From NCBI RefSeq assembly GCF_000715505.1, contig NZ_JHEH01000002.1, forward strand, positions 124,001-188,000: a stretch of 64,000 bases of DNA, in the 5' to 3' direction. Under the pieces are notes generated by a model. The model saw nothing but the letters and a program-made list of their open reading frames with translations. It ran no database searches and was not told the origin of the DNA. Of this stretch, positions 54,523 through 63,741 are shown in pieces. Numbering within the stretch: position 1 is the stretch's first letter; each line of letters opens with the position of its first letter. This DNA comes from Thioclava dalianensis. Its GTDB lineage: Bacteria; Pseudomonadota; Alphaproteobacteria; Rhodobacterales; Rhodobacteraceae. A program made the translations under genes and the position numbers.

Positions 54523-54747
54523 CTATTGCGGATCGGTCTCGTCATTGGCCGCACCGTCATCTGGCACGGGCTGGCCGGTATCGCGGGCAATGCGGCGGGC
54601 CTTAAGCCGTGCGCTTTGGGCATCGCGTTCCGATTTTGCATCATCGGTGATCTGGCGTGCGGCGGCGGCGGTTTTGTCGTGCAGGTTTGCGGGGCGCTTT
54701 GTGGCGCTGGTCGCAAACAGGTCGAGGTTCTCTTTGGTCTTGGTCAT
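54523..54747 (-). CDS. Small charged hypothetical protein
   Basis: 74 residues, highly charged, with no membrane segment: M-T-K-T-K-E-N-L-D-L-F-A-T-S-A and an Ala/Arg/Lys/Asp-rich helix, ending D-E-T-D-P-Q. A weak GAG precedes ATG. It fills the gap between gap and cspA on their strand, and its composition suggests an RNA- or protein-binding coil. I do not recognise the family. Confidence 0.6.
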   Translation of the reverse strand: MTKTKENLDLFATSATKRPANLHDKTAAAARQITDDAKSERDAQSARLKARRIARDTGQPVPDDGAANDETDPQ

Positions 54748-54783
54748 CTCAACTCTGCGTTATATGGCCCGACATGCGGGCAT

Positions 54784-54813
54784 GAAAAAGCCCGGTCGAA
54801 GACCGACCGGGCT
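54784..54813 (-). terminator. Terminator of cspA
   Basis: AGCCCGGT (54789-54796) and ACCGGGCT (54806-54813) form the stem; on the minus strand a TTTTT run follows, about 25 bases after the cspA stop. Confidence 0.9.
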
Positions 54814-54835
54814 AAACTGGACTAAGACCAGTGGA

Positions 54836-55042
54836 TCAAGCGAGAGCGAGATCGCGTGCGGACTGACGCCCGTCGCGGCCGGTCTCGAGCTCGAACGTCA
54901 CGGCTTGGCCGTCGTCGAGACGTGCAATACCGGCGCGCTCAACGGCCGAGATGTGCACGAAGATGTCTTTGCCGCCATCAGCCGGTGCGATGAAGCCAAA
55001 ACCTTTGGTGGGGTTGAACCATTTCACGGTGCCTTCAGCCAT
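54836..55042 (-). CDS. Cold-shock protein (CspA family)
   Basis: 68-residue cold-shock domain protein with both RNA-binding motifs: K-G-F-G-F-I (RNP1) and I-F-V-H-I (RNP2). It is an RNA/ssDNA-binding chaperone. AGGAG is about seven bases before ATG 55042. The leader of about 110 bases from the promoter at 55160-55188 is typical of cold-shock genes regulated by leader structure. Confidence 0.95.
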   Translation of the reverse strand: MAEGTVKWFNPTKGFGFIAPADGGKDIFVHISAVERAGIARLDDGQAVTFELETGRDGRQSARDLALA

Positions 55043-55159
55043 CGTGAGATCTCCTATAATAAGTCTGCCTGCGACATGCAGCAGTTCGGCTCAGTCAGTT
55101 CGTAAAAGCAGCTGAAGCCGTAAGGAGACAGTATGCGGTAGAAAAAACGTAGCATGTCC

Positions 55160-55188
55160 TTTATAGAGAACACCCCGCCATTTGGCAA
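55160..55188 (-). promoter_or_regulatory. Promoter of the cold-shock gene
   Basis: Minus strand TTGCCA (-35), 17-base spacer, TATAAA (-10): a near-consensus housekeeping promoter. Transcription should begin near 55153, leaving a leader of about 110 bases. Confidence 0.7.
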
Positions 55189-55243
55189 TCGTGCATTTTC
55201 GCACGCCAAGCGGGTCACTATGCCCCTCCGCGCACCCAGCTGT

Positions 55244-56242
55244 CTAGGGCTGCGCCGTGATTGAGGCCGCTTGATGCACATCGCCGGGCCCGAAGGCCGC
55301 GAAACGCTCTGATGCGATTCTATCGCGTGCGAGCAATTCCGCAAGCAGCTCCTTGGGAGCATCGCGCGCCTCATCGGTGAGCTGAAACGTGCCCCAGTGA
55401 ATGCCCAGTGCCTGGCGCGCGCCGATGTCGTGGAATATCTGCACGGAGTCCTCGGGCGCGACATGCTGGGCCGCCATGAACCAGCGTGGCTCATAGGCCC
55501 CGATCGGGATCAGGGCGATATCGGGGCTGCCGTGGCGCGCCCGAAGATCGTGAAAGATCGCGCCATCCCCATATCCAGTATCGCCCGCGAACCAGATCTG
55601 AGCCTGCGGGGCGTCAATCCAATAGCCGCACCACAGCGCCATTCTCCGATCGCGCAGCCCGCGCGATGACCAGTGATTTGCGCGCGTCAGCGACAGTCTG
55701 ACATCGAGCGAGAGCACAATCTGATCGTGCCAATCGCCGATTTCGATACGCGCATCGGGCACCGCCTTGCGCACGGTCGCATCGGTCCCAAGCGGCATCA
55801 CCATCCGTGGGGCATCGCGCCTATGCAGACGCTTGAGCGTCGCCAGATCCAGATGATCGTAGTGGTTATGGCTGAGCAGCACGGCATCAATCTCTGGCAG
55901 GTCATTGAACGCTATTCCGGGCGCGCTGACCCGCCGCGGTCCGGCAAAGGATAGCGGGCTTGCGCGCTCGGACCACACCGGATCGGTCAGCAGGTTGAGC
56001 CCCGCAATCTGGATCAGCACCGAGGCGTGCCCCACCATCGTCAGCCGCGCCGCCTGAGCGCGCGCAGGCGGTTTGACCTGCGTCACGGGCACGGTCTTGG
56101 GCCAGCGCGCCCGCGTGCCCGAACGGTGCCAACGCCAAAGATCGCGCAGACTGCGATCCGGTGCGGGCTGGCCCGGCGAATAAAACCGCACGCCATCAAA
56201 GTGATCGCTCAAGGGGCCAGTATAGTAGGGGTTCGAAGCCAT
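55244..56242 (-). CDS. MBL-fold metallohydrolase (NAPE-PLD/UlaG-like)
   Basis: 332-residue metallo-beta-lactamase-fold protein. The metal site is S-H-N-H-Y-D-H-L-D near residue 125, with additional His and Asp in W-F-A-G-D-T-G-Y-G-D and in G-I-H-W-G-T-F near 285. The N-terminal M-V-G-H-A-S-V-L-I-Q and the W-S-E-R-A-S-P stretch resemble NAPE-PLD/UlaG-type phosphodiesterases and lactonases. ATG 56242 has AGGA at usable spacing. Substrate unknown. Confidence 0.87.
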   Translation of the reverse strand: MASNPYYTGPLSDHFDGVRFYSPGQPAPDRSLRDLWRWHRSGTRARWPKTVPVTQVKPPARAQAARLTMVGHASVLIQIAGLNLLTDPVWSERASPLSFAGPRRVSAPGIAFNDLPEIDAVLLSHNHYDHLDLATLKRLHRRDAPRMVMPLGTDATVRKAVPDARIEIGDWHDQIVLSLDVRLSLTRANHWSSRGLRDRRMALWCGYWIDAPQAQIWFAGDTGYGDGAIFHDLRARHGSPDIALIPIGAYEPRWFMAAQHVAPEDSVQIFHDIGARQALGIHWGTFQLTDEARDAPKELLAELLARDRIASERFAAFGPGDVHQAASITAQP

Positions 56243-56466
56243 GCTCTGCATCCTTGCATGCGGGTAGTGCCGCGCCGTGAGGGCCTGTGTCAGAGCCAAA
56301 TAGGGCCTGCTCGCGAAGAGTACACATCCCAAAGGCCGTTTGCCGCACCGATCACACCTGAGTGAAAATATCAGGAATAGAGTTGCGGCCACGCGCCGCC
56401 GCTCCTAGGCCTATATCCGATAGTTTTACTCGAAATTAGCAGCAGCCCGAACTTCAGGACAGATCC

Positions 56467-58023
56467 ATGCTCCCCACCTTCATCATCGGATTGCGCGAAG
56501 GCCTCGAGGCCGCTTTGATCGTCGGATTGATCGCGGCCTTTTTGCGCCAACGCGGTCAGGGCCTCGCGATGATGTGGCTGGGGGTCTTGTCCGCAATTGC
56601 GCTCTCGATTGGCGTGGGCGTCGGGCTGAAACTGGTCGAGCAGGGCCTGCCGCAGGCCCGCCAAGAGGCGATGGAGACCGTGATCGGCACCATCGCCGTG
56701 ATCTTCGTGACCGGAATGATCGTCTGGATGACGCGGCACGCGCATCAGATGAAAAGCCAGATCCATGGAGATCTGGACGCGGCGCTTGGTCAGGGAAGCG
56801 GCATCGCGCTGGCGCTGATGGCGTTTTTGGCCGTGCTGCGCGAGGGGTTCGAAACGGCGGTGTTCCTGCTCGCCACGGTCTCGGCGGCGCAATCAGGCGC
56901 ACTGGCCGCACTCGGCGCGGGGCTCGGGCTCGCACTGGCTGTGATCATCGGCTGGGGGATCTATCTGGGCGGCGTTCGGCTGAATTTGGGCCGGTTCTTT
57001 CGCTGGACCGGCGCGTTCTTGATCCTCGTCGCGGCAGGGCTTGTGATGTCGGCCCTGCGCACCGCCCATGAGGCAGGCTGGCTTCTGGCAGGACAGCAAC
57101 AGGTGGCCGATCTAAGCTGGCTCGTGGCCCCCGGCTCGGTGCAATCGGCGCTGCTGACGGGCGTACTTGGGCTGCCCGCCAATCTTCATCTGATCGAGGC
57201 TTTGGGCTGGCTGGCCTATTTCGTGCCGGTCACGGCCTTTGTCTACTGGCCCAAGCGCTGGCGGGGCGGCGCGGATCAAGCGCGCCGGATCAAGCGGGCC
57301 TGCGCCGTGGCGCTGATCGCAGGCGCTGGCTTGCTGGCCGCGCTCTATCCACGTCCCAGCGCGAGCGTGCCGGACAAAGCGTCCCTGATCGAGGCCGATT
57401 CCGCAGGCACCGCTCTGCCCGGCGCCACGCTGAGCCTCAAGGACGACGCGGTGACCCTCACGCTTGCAGGTCAGACCCGGAGCCTGCCCTTGAGCGATAC
57501 GCGCCCGCAGCACGAGCGCCATGCCGGGCTCGCCGCCCAGCGCTACGAGCTGCGCCACGAGAGCACACCTGCAAACGCCTCCCAAACGCTCAGCTATGCG
57601 CAGCTTGCGCAGATCACCGGTGGGCGCCGCCTTGTCGGGCTTAGCCCGGCGCGCAACCCGGGCCCCTTCACCGCGCACTGGACCGCACTTGAGACGGCGA
57701 CGCTCTGGACGTCGCATGGCGCGCTGCTCGATGCGCAGGGGAAAGACAGCATGTTGCTGCGGCTATCGGGCGGCGGGCTGCAAACCTCGCGCAGCCTACG
57801 GCTTGCGCATGACCCGAGCGGCGGCCCCCTGCCCGATTGGCGCGTCAATCCCGCTCAGGTCACAGCCACCGCGCGGGCGCTGAGCACAGAGCGCCTTGCG
57901 CACATCGAGTTCCATTTCTGGGCGCGCAAGCTGCCGATCGTGATGCTGCTGGCCGCATTGGCCCTGCTGCTCTCGGGCGCACGCCTGCGGCCCCTCCTCA
58001 ATTTCAAAGCCCGGTCCATGTGA
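56467..58023 (+). CDS. efeU: EfeU-type iron permease (FTR1 family) with a long C-terminal extension
   Basis: 518 residues. The first 280 are the FTR1 permease with seven helices and both iron-binding motifs, L-R-E-G-L-E-A near residue 9 and L-R-E-G-F-E-T near 122. From about residue 300 comes a periplasmic domain of roughly 190 residues (rich in Leu/Thr/Ala, with a two-step repeat pattern) and a final membrane helix near 490-510. E. coli EfeU has only about 276 residues, so the extension is extra. It imports ferric iron handled by EfeO and EfeB, encoded just downstream. ATG 56467 is chosen for the N-terminal REGLE motif. Confidence 0.9.
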   Translation: MLPTFIIGLREGLEAALIVGLIAAFLRQRGQGLAMMWLGVLSAIALSIGVGVGLKLVEQGLPQARQEAMETVIGTIAVIFVTGMIVWMTRHAHQMKSQIHGDLDAALGQGSGIALALMAFLAVLREGFETAVFLLATVSAAQSGALAALGAGLGLALAVIIGWGIYLGGVRLNLGRFFRWTGAFLILVAAGLVMSALRTAHEAGWLLAGQQQVADLSWLVAPGSVQSALLTGVLGLPANLHLIEALGWLAYFVPVTAFVYWPKRWRGGADQARRIKRACAVALIAGAGLLAALYPRPSASVPDKASLIEADSAGTALPGATLSLKDDAVTLTLAGQTRSLPLSDTRPQHERHAGLAAQRYELRHESTPANASQTLSYAQLAQITGGRRLVGLSPARNPGPFTAHWTALETATLWTSHGALLDAQGKDSMLLRLSGGGLQTSRSLRLAHDPSGGPLPDWRVNPAQVTATARALSTERLAHIEFHFWARKLPIVMLLAALALLLSGARLRPLLNFKARSM

Positions 58024-58067
58024 CCCAGCCACCGTCCCAACGCAAAACCATCAAAAGGAGAGTGACG

Positions 58068-59270
58068 ATGCTGCGTTCCAACACATCCCGGATCTGGGGG
58101 CCGCAAACCGCCCTTGCCCTCACCCTAGTCTGCGCAACAGGCGCTGCCGCCGATCCCGCACCCATCACCAATGGCGTGTCACAGATTGCCGTCACCCTGA
58201 CAGGCGAAAACGGCGGCGCCTGTGTGCTCGATCATGACAGCGCCAAGGCGGGGCCGGTGACCTTCACCGTCACCAACACCTCAGCCCCCGCAATCTCGGA
58301 GCTGGAGCTGCAAAGCGACAACCGGATCCTCGGCGAGAAGGAAAACCTCGCCCCCGGCCTTCCGGCGTCGAAATTCACTGTCACGTTGGATGGCGGCAGC
58401 TACCAGATCTACTGCCCCAATGCCGCGCAAGACACTGTCGCCTTCACCGTGACGGGGACGGCCAAGCGGGCCAGTGGATCGACGGCGGATCTGCTGAAGG
58501 AAGGCACGCAGGGCTACGCGAAATATGTCGATGGCACCGTCGATGCGATGCTGGTCGCCACGAAGCGGCTGCAAGCGGCAATCGATGCAGGCGATCTGGA
58601 AACCGCGCAGGCCGATTATGCCAAGGCCCGCCCCTTCTACGAGCGCATTGAATCGGATGTCGAAGGCTTTGTGCTGCCCGGTTTCGCGCCGACCGACAAT
58701 GCGGGCAATCTCGATTACCTGATCGACATGCGCGCCTCCAATCTTGATCCCGATATCGGCTGGCATGGCTTCCACGCAATCGAGCGCGACCTGTTCCAGC
58801 GCCAGAGCATCGGCTCGGACACGCAAAAGCGCGCAGCAGAGTTGACGGCCAATGTCACCAAGCTCGACGCGCTGGCCAAGGGGCTGCATTACGCGCCCGA
58901 GGATCTCGCCAATGGGGCAGCAGGCCTTCTCGAAGAAGTCCAGAGCGGCAAGATCACCGGCGAAGAAGAGGCCTTCAGCCATATCGATCTGGTGGATTTC
59001 GCGGCGAATATCGAAGGGGCGCAGCAGGCCTTTGCCTTTCTTGAGCCGGGAATGATGCAGATCGACCCTGATCTGACCCGTACGATCAATGCACGGTTTG
59101 CCACGGTCGAGGGGATGCTCAAGGACTACCGCGATCCCAAAGCGCTTGGCGGCTATGTCACCTACACGCCCGAGCGGCGCAAAGCGGATGCGCGCAAGCT
59201 CAGCCAAGCGATCCAGAGCCTGCAAGAACCCCTCGCCCAGATCGCGGAAAAAGTCGCGACCGCAGGGTAA
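58068..59270 (+). CDS. efeO: EfeO periplasmic iron-uptake protein
   Basis: 400 residues: signal peptide (about 1-28), an N-terminal cupredoxin-like domain (about 35-125, with G-A-C-V-L-D-H-D and the Y-Q-I-Y-C-P-N strand), and a C-terminal M75/imelysin-type domain with the H-x-x-E motif in G-F-H-A-I-E-R-D-L-F near 240. EfeO captures iron and passes it to the EfeU permease. AAAAGGAG sets ATG 58068. Middle gene of efeUOB. Confidence 0.93.
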   Translation: MLRSNTSRIWGPQTALALTLVCATGAAADPAPITNGVSQIAVTLTGENGGACVLDHDSAKAGPVTFTVTNTSAPAISELELQSDNRILGEKENLAPGLPASKFTVTLDGGSYQIYCPNAAQDTVAFTVTGTAKRASGSTADLLKEGTQGYAKYVDGTVDAMLVATKRLQAAIDAGDLETAQADYAKARPFYERIESDVEGFVLPGFAPTDNAGNLDYLIDMRASNLDPDIGWHGFHAIERDLFQRQSIGSDTQKRAAELTANVTKLDALAKGLHYAPEDLANGAAGLLEEVQSGKITGEEEAFSHIDLVDFAANIEGAQQAFAFLEPGMMQIDPDLTRTINARFATVEGMLKDYRDPKALGGYVTYTPERRKADARKLSQAIQSLQEPLAQIAEKVATAG

Positions 59271-59290
59271 TCAGCCAGAAGAGACCCACC

Positions 59291-60598
59291 ATGAAAAAGA
59301 CCCTTTTCCCCCCGCCCTCAAAACCTGCAGCCAAAGCCTCCGCGCTCACCCGACGGGGGCTGATGATGGGGGCCGCAGCCGGGGGGATGGGGGCGGCGCT
59401 TCGCCCCGCTGCGGCTCAGGCCGACGAGGCCATGCCGCCCGCGCCCGATCCGATGAGCGATGCGGCCAATCCCGCGATGCATGTGAGCTACCCGTTCTAT
59501 CGCAGCGCCGGTGGCCCCCGCGCGCAGGCCGGGATCGCAACCCCGCCGCAGCGCTACACGATGTTCATGAGCTTCGATCTGAGTACGCAGGACCCGCGCG
59601 TTTTGCAGGTTCTGCTCGCGCGCTGGTCGGCGGCGATCGGACTGTTGATGCAGGGCGAGACGGTGGGCGCGGTCGAGCCCTCCCGCCCCGAGGCGCGCGG
59701 GCTCGACACCGGCGAGGCGCTCGATCTGGGACCTGCGGGGCTAACGGTCACGATCGGCTTTGGTCCCGGCCTGTTCCGCCCGGAGCTTGGGCTGAGCGCG
59801 CATCGCCCTGCCCTTTTGGAAGACCTGCCGGTGCTACCGTCAGACGCGTTTTCGCCCATTTTCACCGGCGGGGATCTGTCGCTGCAAGCCTGCGCAGAGG
59901 ATCCGCAGGTGGCCTATCACGCGATCCGCGACCTCGCACGCATTGCCAAACGGACCGGAGCCGCAGTGACGCGCTGGACCCAGATGGGCTTTGGGCGCGC
60001 CTCGGCGGGCAAGGGGCAGGTCACGCCACGCAACCTCTTTGGCTTTCGCGACGGCACCCGCAATCTGCGCGAGCAGACCGAGTTCGACCGATATGTCTGG
60101 GTCAATGACGGCCCGGACTGGCAACGCGGCGGGAGCTATCAGGTCGTGCGCAAGATCGAGATGCGGATCGAGAATTGGGACAATGACCAGATCTCAGATC
60201 AAAACGCCGTCTTTGGCCGCCATAAAGCGTCCGGCGCGCCGCTCACAGGGACTGCGGAGTTCGACACGCCCGATTTTCACAAGACCGGGCCGGACGGTGC
60301 CTTCGTCATTCCCGACAATGCCCATATTCGGATGATGTCGCATGAGATGAATGACGGGGTTCGCATCCTGCGCCGCTCCTACAACTACACGGACGGGCTT
60401 GATCCGGTGGGACGGCTCGATGCCGGGCTGCTCTTTGTGAGCTACCAGAACGACCCGGCCCATTTCATCCGCCTGCAGCGCAAGATGGGCACGGCGGATG
60501 CGCTGGGGGAATATGTCTCGCATATCGGCTCGGGGATCTTTTTCACGCCCCCCGCCCCACGCGAGGGCTCGTATATCGGCGCAGAGATGTTTGCGTGA
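59291..60598 (+). CDS. efeB: EfeB deferrochelatase/peroxidase (DyP type)
   Basis: 435-residue Tat-exported DyP peroxidase. The leader carries T-R-R-G-L-M-M-G-A-A-A-G-G, cleaved near residue 45. The DyP signature G-F-R-D-G-T is at 251-256, with the haem His and the I-P-D-N-A-H-I-R-M segment further on. EfeB oxidises ferrous iron or releases iron from haem in the periplasm for EfeO/EfeU. It is the last gene of the operon. Confidence 0.95.
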   Translation: MKKTLFPPPSKPAAKASALTRRGLMMGAAAGGMGAALRPAAAQADEAMPPAPDPMSDAANPAMHVSYPFYRSAGGPRAQAGIATPPQRYTMFMSFDLSTQDPRVLQVLLARWSAAIGLLMQGETVGAVEPSRPEARGLDTGEALDLGPAGLTVTIGFGPGLFRPELGLSAHRPALLEDLPVLPSDAFSPIFTGGDLSLQACAEDPQVAYHAIRDLARIAKRTGAAVTRWTQMGFGRASAGKGQVTPRNLFGFRDGTRNLREQTEFDRYVWVNDGPDWQRGGSYQVVRKIEMRIENWDNDQISDQNAVFGRHKASGAPLTGTAEFDTPDFHKTGPDGAFVIPDNAHIRMMSHEMNDGVRILRRSYNYTDGLDPVGRLDAGLLFVSYQNDPAHFIRLQRKMGTADALGEYVSHIGSGIFFTPPAPREGSYIGAEMFA

Positions 60599-60652
60599 AG
60601 CGCGGGCGGGCAAGGCGGGCGGGCCTGCACCGACCCGACCCGCTTACGGAGC

Positions 60653-61768
60653 TTATCGCGCGGATGCGGCCCAAGGGTGGCTGTCGATAGAGACGGCCTG
60701 CCCGGTTGCGATGGAGCGCTGGACGGCTTGACCGATGGCGACCGCCGCCCAGCCATCCGCAAGAGTGACCTCGGGCGCGGCCACCGCGCCGCGCACCAAC
60801 GCGAGGAACCCCTCATGCTGGTGAAAGGTCGAGCCGTTATGGTCGCCCGCCGCGAGCAGTTCGGGCGGCACGGGCAAGGCGCGCTCGACCGGGCCTTGCG
60901 GATGGCGCGGCGAGATCACGAGTTTCGGCACGGGCGGTGCGCCCAGATGATCGGGCCAGAAGCGCGTGGGTCCGGGCACCAGAGCCTCGATCTTGCCCTT
61001 GGGACCAACGGCGCTGACCTCTTCCTGATAACGCGAACCCTCGGCATACATGCACAGCTCCAGCATCGCGCGGGCGCCAGAGGCAAACTCTACAATCGCA
61101 TAGCCCGCATCCAGAATATCGGGCGCGCCCGCCTCTTCGACATGGTTATGCGCAGGCGGTGCCGAGGCCATGACTCGCACCGGCTCAGAGCCCAAAGCCA
61201 AGCGCATCAGATCGAAGAAATGGCAGCATTTCTCGACAAATGTGCCGCCCGTGTAGCGGTTGAAACGGTTCCAGTTGCCGACCTTGGTCAGGAACGGGAA
61301 GCGATGCTCGCGGATGGTGAGCATAGTGGCGCCGCCTGTTGCGGCCTCAATCTCGTCGAGGAAGGCCGCAATCGGCGGCATGTAGCGATATTCCATCGCG
61401 ACCCAGACAGGCGCTGCGTAGCTGTCGCGAAAGGCCGCCAGACGCGCGGCATCCTCGGGCGCGGTGAATAGCGGCTTTTCCACCAGCACCGGCAGCGGGC
61501 GCGTGGCGCCAATCTCTTCAAGCTGTTCGAGATGACGGAAATTCGGGCTGGTGATCACCAGACAATCGAGCGGCGCGCTCTCCAGCAGTTCCGCGATCGA
61601 GCCCACCAGCCGAGCCTGCGGCGCAAGGCTCAGCGCCTTCGCGGCCATCTCGGGATCGGGCTCAAAGATCACGCGGACCTCGGCCCCCTCCAGAAGTGCG
61701 ATATTGCGCAGGTGCTCCTGCCCCATCATGCCGCATCCGATCATCCCGTAGCAGATCGTTTTGCTCAT
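60653..61768 (-). CDS. Gfo/Idh/MocA family sugar oxidoreductase
   Basis: 371-residue NAD(P)-dependent dehydrogenase. The nucleotide loop G-M-I-G-C-G-M-M-G is near residue 8, V-E-K-P-L-F in the conserved catalytic-lysine position near 100, and W-N-R-F-N-R-Y-T-G-G-T-F-V-E-K near 180. It probably oxidises or reduces a sugar or inositol. ATG 61768 is set by AAGGAT seven bases upstream. It follows the GntR gene by 11 bases on the same strand and is divergent from the flavin monooxygenase. Confidence 0.9.
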   Translation of the reverse strand: MSKTICYGMIGCGMMGQEHLRNIALLEGAEVRVIFEPDPEMAAKALSLAPQARLVGSIAELLESAPLDCLVITSPNFRHLEQLEEIGATRPLPVLVEKPLFTAPEDAARLAAFRDSYAAPVWVAMEYRYMPPIAAFLDEIEAATGGATMLTIREHRFPFLTKVGNWNRFNRYTGGTFVEKCCHFFDLMRLALGSEPVRVMASAPPAHNHVEEAGAPDILDAGYAIVEFASGARAMLELCMYAEGSRYQEEVSAVGPKGKIEALVPGPTRFWPDHLGAPPVPKLVISPRHPQGPVERALPVPPELLAAGDHNGSTFHQHEGFLALVRGAVAAPEVTLADGWAAVAIGQAVQRSIATGQAVSIDSHPWAASAR

Positions 61769-61779
61769 CGGCTTATCCT

Positions 61780-62493
61780 TCATCTCATGCGTTGAACGTA
61801 ATGCGCCTGGCTCGTGTCGAACCATGTGCGCGAAAATTCGACCGGGGCTGCGCGATCGGCCCAGCTAAAACGCTCGATATACCCCGCGATCTCGCCGGGC
61901 TTGCAGGCAAGCTCGGGCGGCGCCCAATCCGGCACCGGCGCAAAGCTCACACGGTCCTCAGCCGAGACGATCCAGAAATTGAGCTGGCGCTTGTAATATT
62001 CATAGAGCGAGTCCTCGAGACCCTCGGCGTGGACCTTGCCCATCGACCCGTCGAGCCAGATTTCTTCGGCAGCAACCGGTGTGTCATCGAGCCTGCGCAG
62101 GCGGCGGATCCGGCTGGCCCGGCGCGAGATGCCAAAGCGTGGTAGATCGTCAGGCTTGTCGCAAAGATCGACACTCAGGATCTGCGCATGCGGGAAGCCG
62201 CCGCCTGCCAACAGCTCAAGCCGGAACATCGCGTAGAAATGCTCGCGCAGTTCAGAGGTGCGGATGTAATTGCCCGAGCCCTGCACCCGCTCCAGCAGCC
62301 TCTTTGTCTCAAGATCTGCCAGCGCACGGCGCAAGGTGCCAACGGCAATCCCAAGCTGCGCGGCCATCGCGCGTTCCGGCGGCAGGCGCTCGCCATCGGA
62401 CAGCCGCCCGGCTGCGATGTCGCGAATCAGCATCTCCGAGATCTGCTGGTAAATCGGCAATCCGGTGCGTGTGGCCCCCTGATTTCCCTGCAT
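61780..62493 (-). CDS. GntR-family regulator, HutC/UTRA type
   Basis: 237 residues: winged HTH (about 10-80) with P-P-E-R-A-M-A-A-Q-L-G-I-A-V-G-T-L-R-R-A, then a UTRA effector domain. It is the first gene of the pair with the Gfo/Idh protein and is divergent from the SsuD-like gene at 62587, so it likely controls both directions through the intervening 93 bases. Confidence 0.9.
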   Translation of the reverse strand: MQGNQGATRTGLPIYQQISEMLIRDIAAGRLSDGERLPPERAMAAQLGIAVGTLRRALADLETKRLLERVQGSGNYIRTSELREHFYAMFRLELLAGGGFPHAQILSVDLCDKPDDLPRFGISRRASRIRRLRRLDDTPVAAEEIWLDGSMGKVHAEGLEDSLYEYYKRQLNFWIVSAEDRVSFAPVPDWAPPELACKPGEIAGYIERFSWADRAAPVEFSRTWFDTSQAHYVQRMR

Positions 62494-62586
62494 GTTCTGG
62501 CAGCCTCGAAAATTGATACAACATTGATTTATATCATGGCGACTGCTAAGTGAAGGGAAATCGAACGGATTCGTCAGGAGCTCCCA

Positions 62587-63741
62587 ATGACTGTTGTGCC
62601 GGTAAAATCGCAGGATCTCGATGCCGCGGAGGTGTCGTGGTTTTCGGCCCTCTGCTCGGATGATTATCGCCATCTGGGCGTGCCGGAGGGCGATCTGCGC
62701 TCAAGCTGGGCGCATTGTTCGGATATCGTGCGCGAGGCCGAGCGGCAGGGCTTTCGCAACATCCTGTGCCCGTCGAGCTATCAGGTCGGGCAGGACACGC
62801 TGAGCTTCGTCGCCGGGGCCTCGCAGGTCACCAACCGGATCAATTTCCTCGCCGCCGTGCGCTGTGGCGAGATGCAGCCGATCATGCTGGCGCGCACCAT
62901 CGCGACGCTCGATCACATGCTTGAGGGGCGGTTGACGGTCAATATCATCTCCTCCGACTTCCCCGGGCAGAGCGAACCCAGTGAGTATCGCTACCAGCGC
63001 TCGCGCGAGGTCGTTGAGATCCTCAAACAGGCATGGACCCGCGACGAGATCAATTTCGAGGGCGAGATCTACAATTTCAAAGGGCTCACCACCGACCCGG
63101 CCAAGCCCTACCAGACCGGCGGGCCGCTGTTGTATTTCGGCGGCTATTCTCCGGCGGCGGTCGAGCTGTGCGCCGAGCATTGCGATGTCTATCTGATGTG
63201 GCCCGAACCCCGCGAGGATCTCGCCGCCCGGATGCAGACCGTCCATGCCGCCGCCGAGCGCTACGGGCGTGTGCTCGATTACGGGCTGCGAGTGCATGTG
63301 ATCGTGCGCGACACCGAGGCCGAAGCGAAAGAATACGCCGACCATCTCGTCTCACAGCTTGACGATGAGGAAGGCCGCAAGATCCGCGAGCGCGCCCATG
63401 ACGCAGCCTCGCTGGGCGTCTCGCGACAGGCCCGCAACCGCGACCTCGCGGATCAGAGCGGCTATGTCGAACCCAACCTTTGGACCGGCGTGGGCCGTGC
63501 GCGCTCGGGCTGTGGTGCGGCGCTGGTGGGGTCCGCCGATCAGGTGCTCTCCAAGCTGGAGGATTACCGCAAGATGGGCATTCGCTCCTTCATCCTGTCG
63601 GGGTATCCGCATATCGACGAGGCGCGCCAGTTCGGGCGGCTCGTGATGCCGCATCTCGACACGGTGTCCCTCCCCGAGGTCTATGGCCGAGCGCCGATGG
63701 GCCCGCCCGCAACCCCTCTGGCCGCAGGAGAGCGCCGCTGA
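62587..63741 (+). CDS. LLM-class FMN-dependent monooxygenase (SsuD-like)
   Basis: 384-residue bacterial-luciferase-fold monooxygenase of the alkanesulfonate monooxygenase branch: N-terminal R-E-A-E-R-Q-G-F-R-N-I-L region, R-I-N-F-L-A-A-V-R, L-T-V-N-I-I-S-S-D near residue 118 and S-R-E-V-V-E-I-L-K-Q-A-W-T near 140. SsuD enzymes cleave C-S bonds of sulfonates with FMNH2 and O2; the related SmoC releases sulfite from sulfoquinovose. The aldo/keto reductase that follows (TGATG overlap) resembles the SmoB role. No flavin reductase or ABC genes are seen, but the window ends. AGGAG sets ATG 62587. Confidence 0.88.
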   Translation: MTVVPVKSQDLDAAEVSWFSALCSDDYRHLGVPEGDLRSSWAHCSDIVREAERQGFRNILCPSSYQVGQDTLSFVAGASQVTNRINFLAAVRCGEMQPIMLARTIATLDHMLEGRLTVNIISSDFPGQSEPSEYRYQRSREVVEILKQAWTRDEINFEGEIYNFKGLTTDPAKPYQTGGPLLYFGGYSPAAVELCAEHCDVYLMWPEPREDLAARMQTVHAAAERYGRVLDYGLRVHVIVRDTEAEAKEYADHLVSQLDDEEGRKIRERAHDAASLGVSRQARNRDLADQSGYVEPNLWTGVGRARSGCGAALVGSADQVLSKLEDYRKMGIRSFILSGYPHIDEARQFGRLVMPHLDTVSLPEVYGRAPMGPPATPLAAGERR

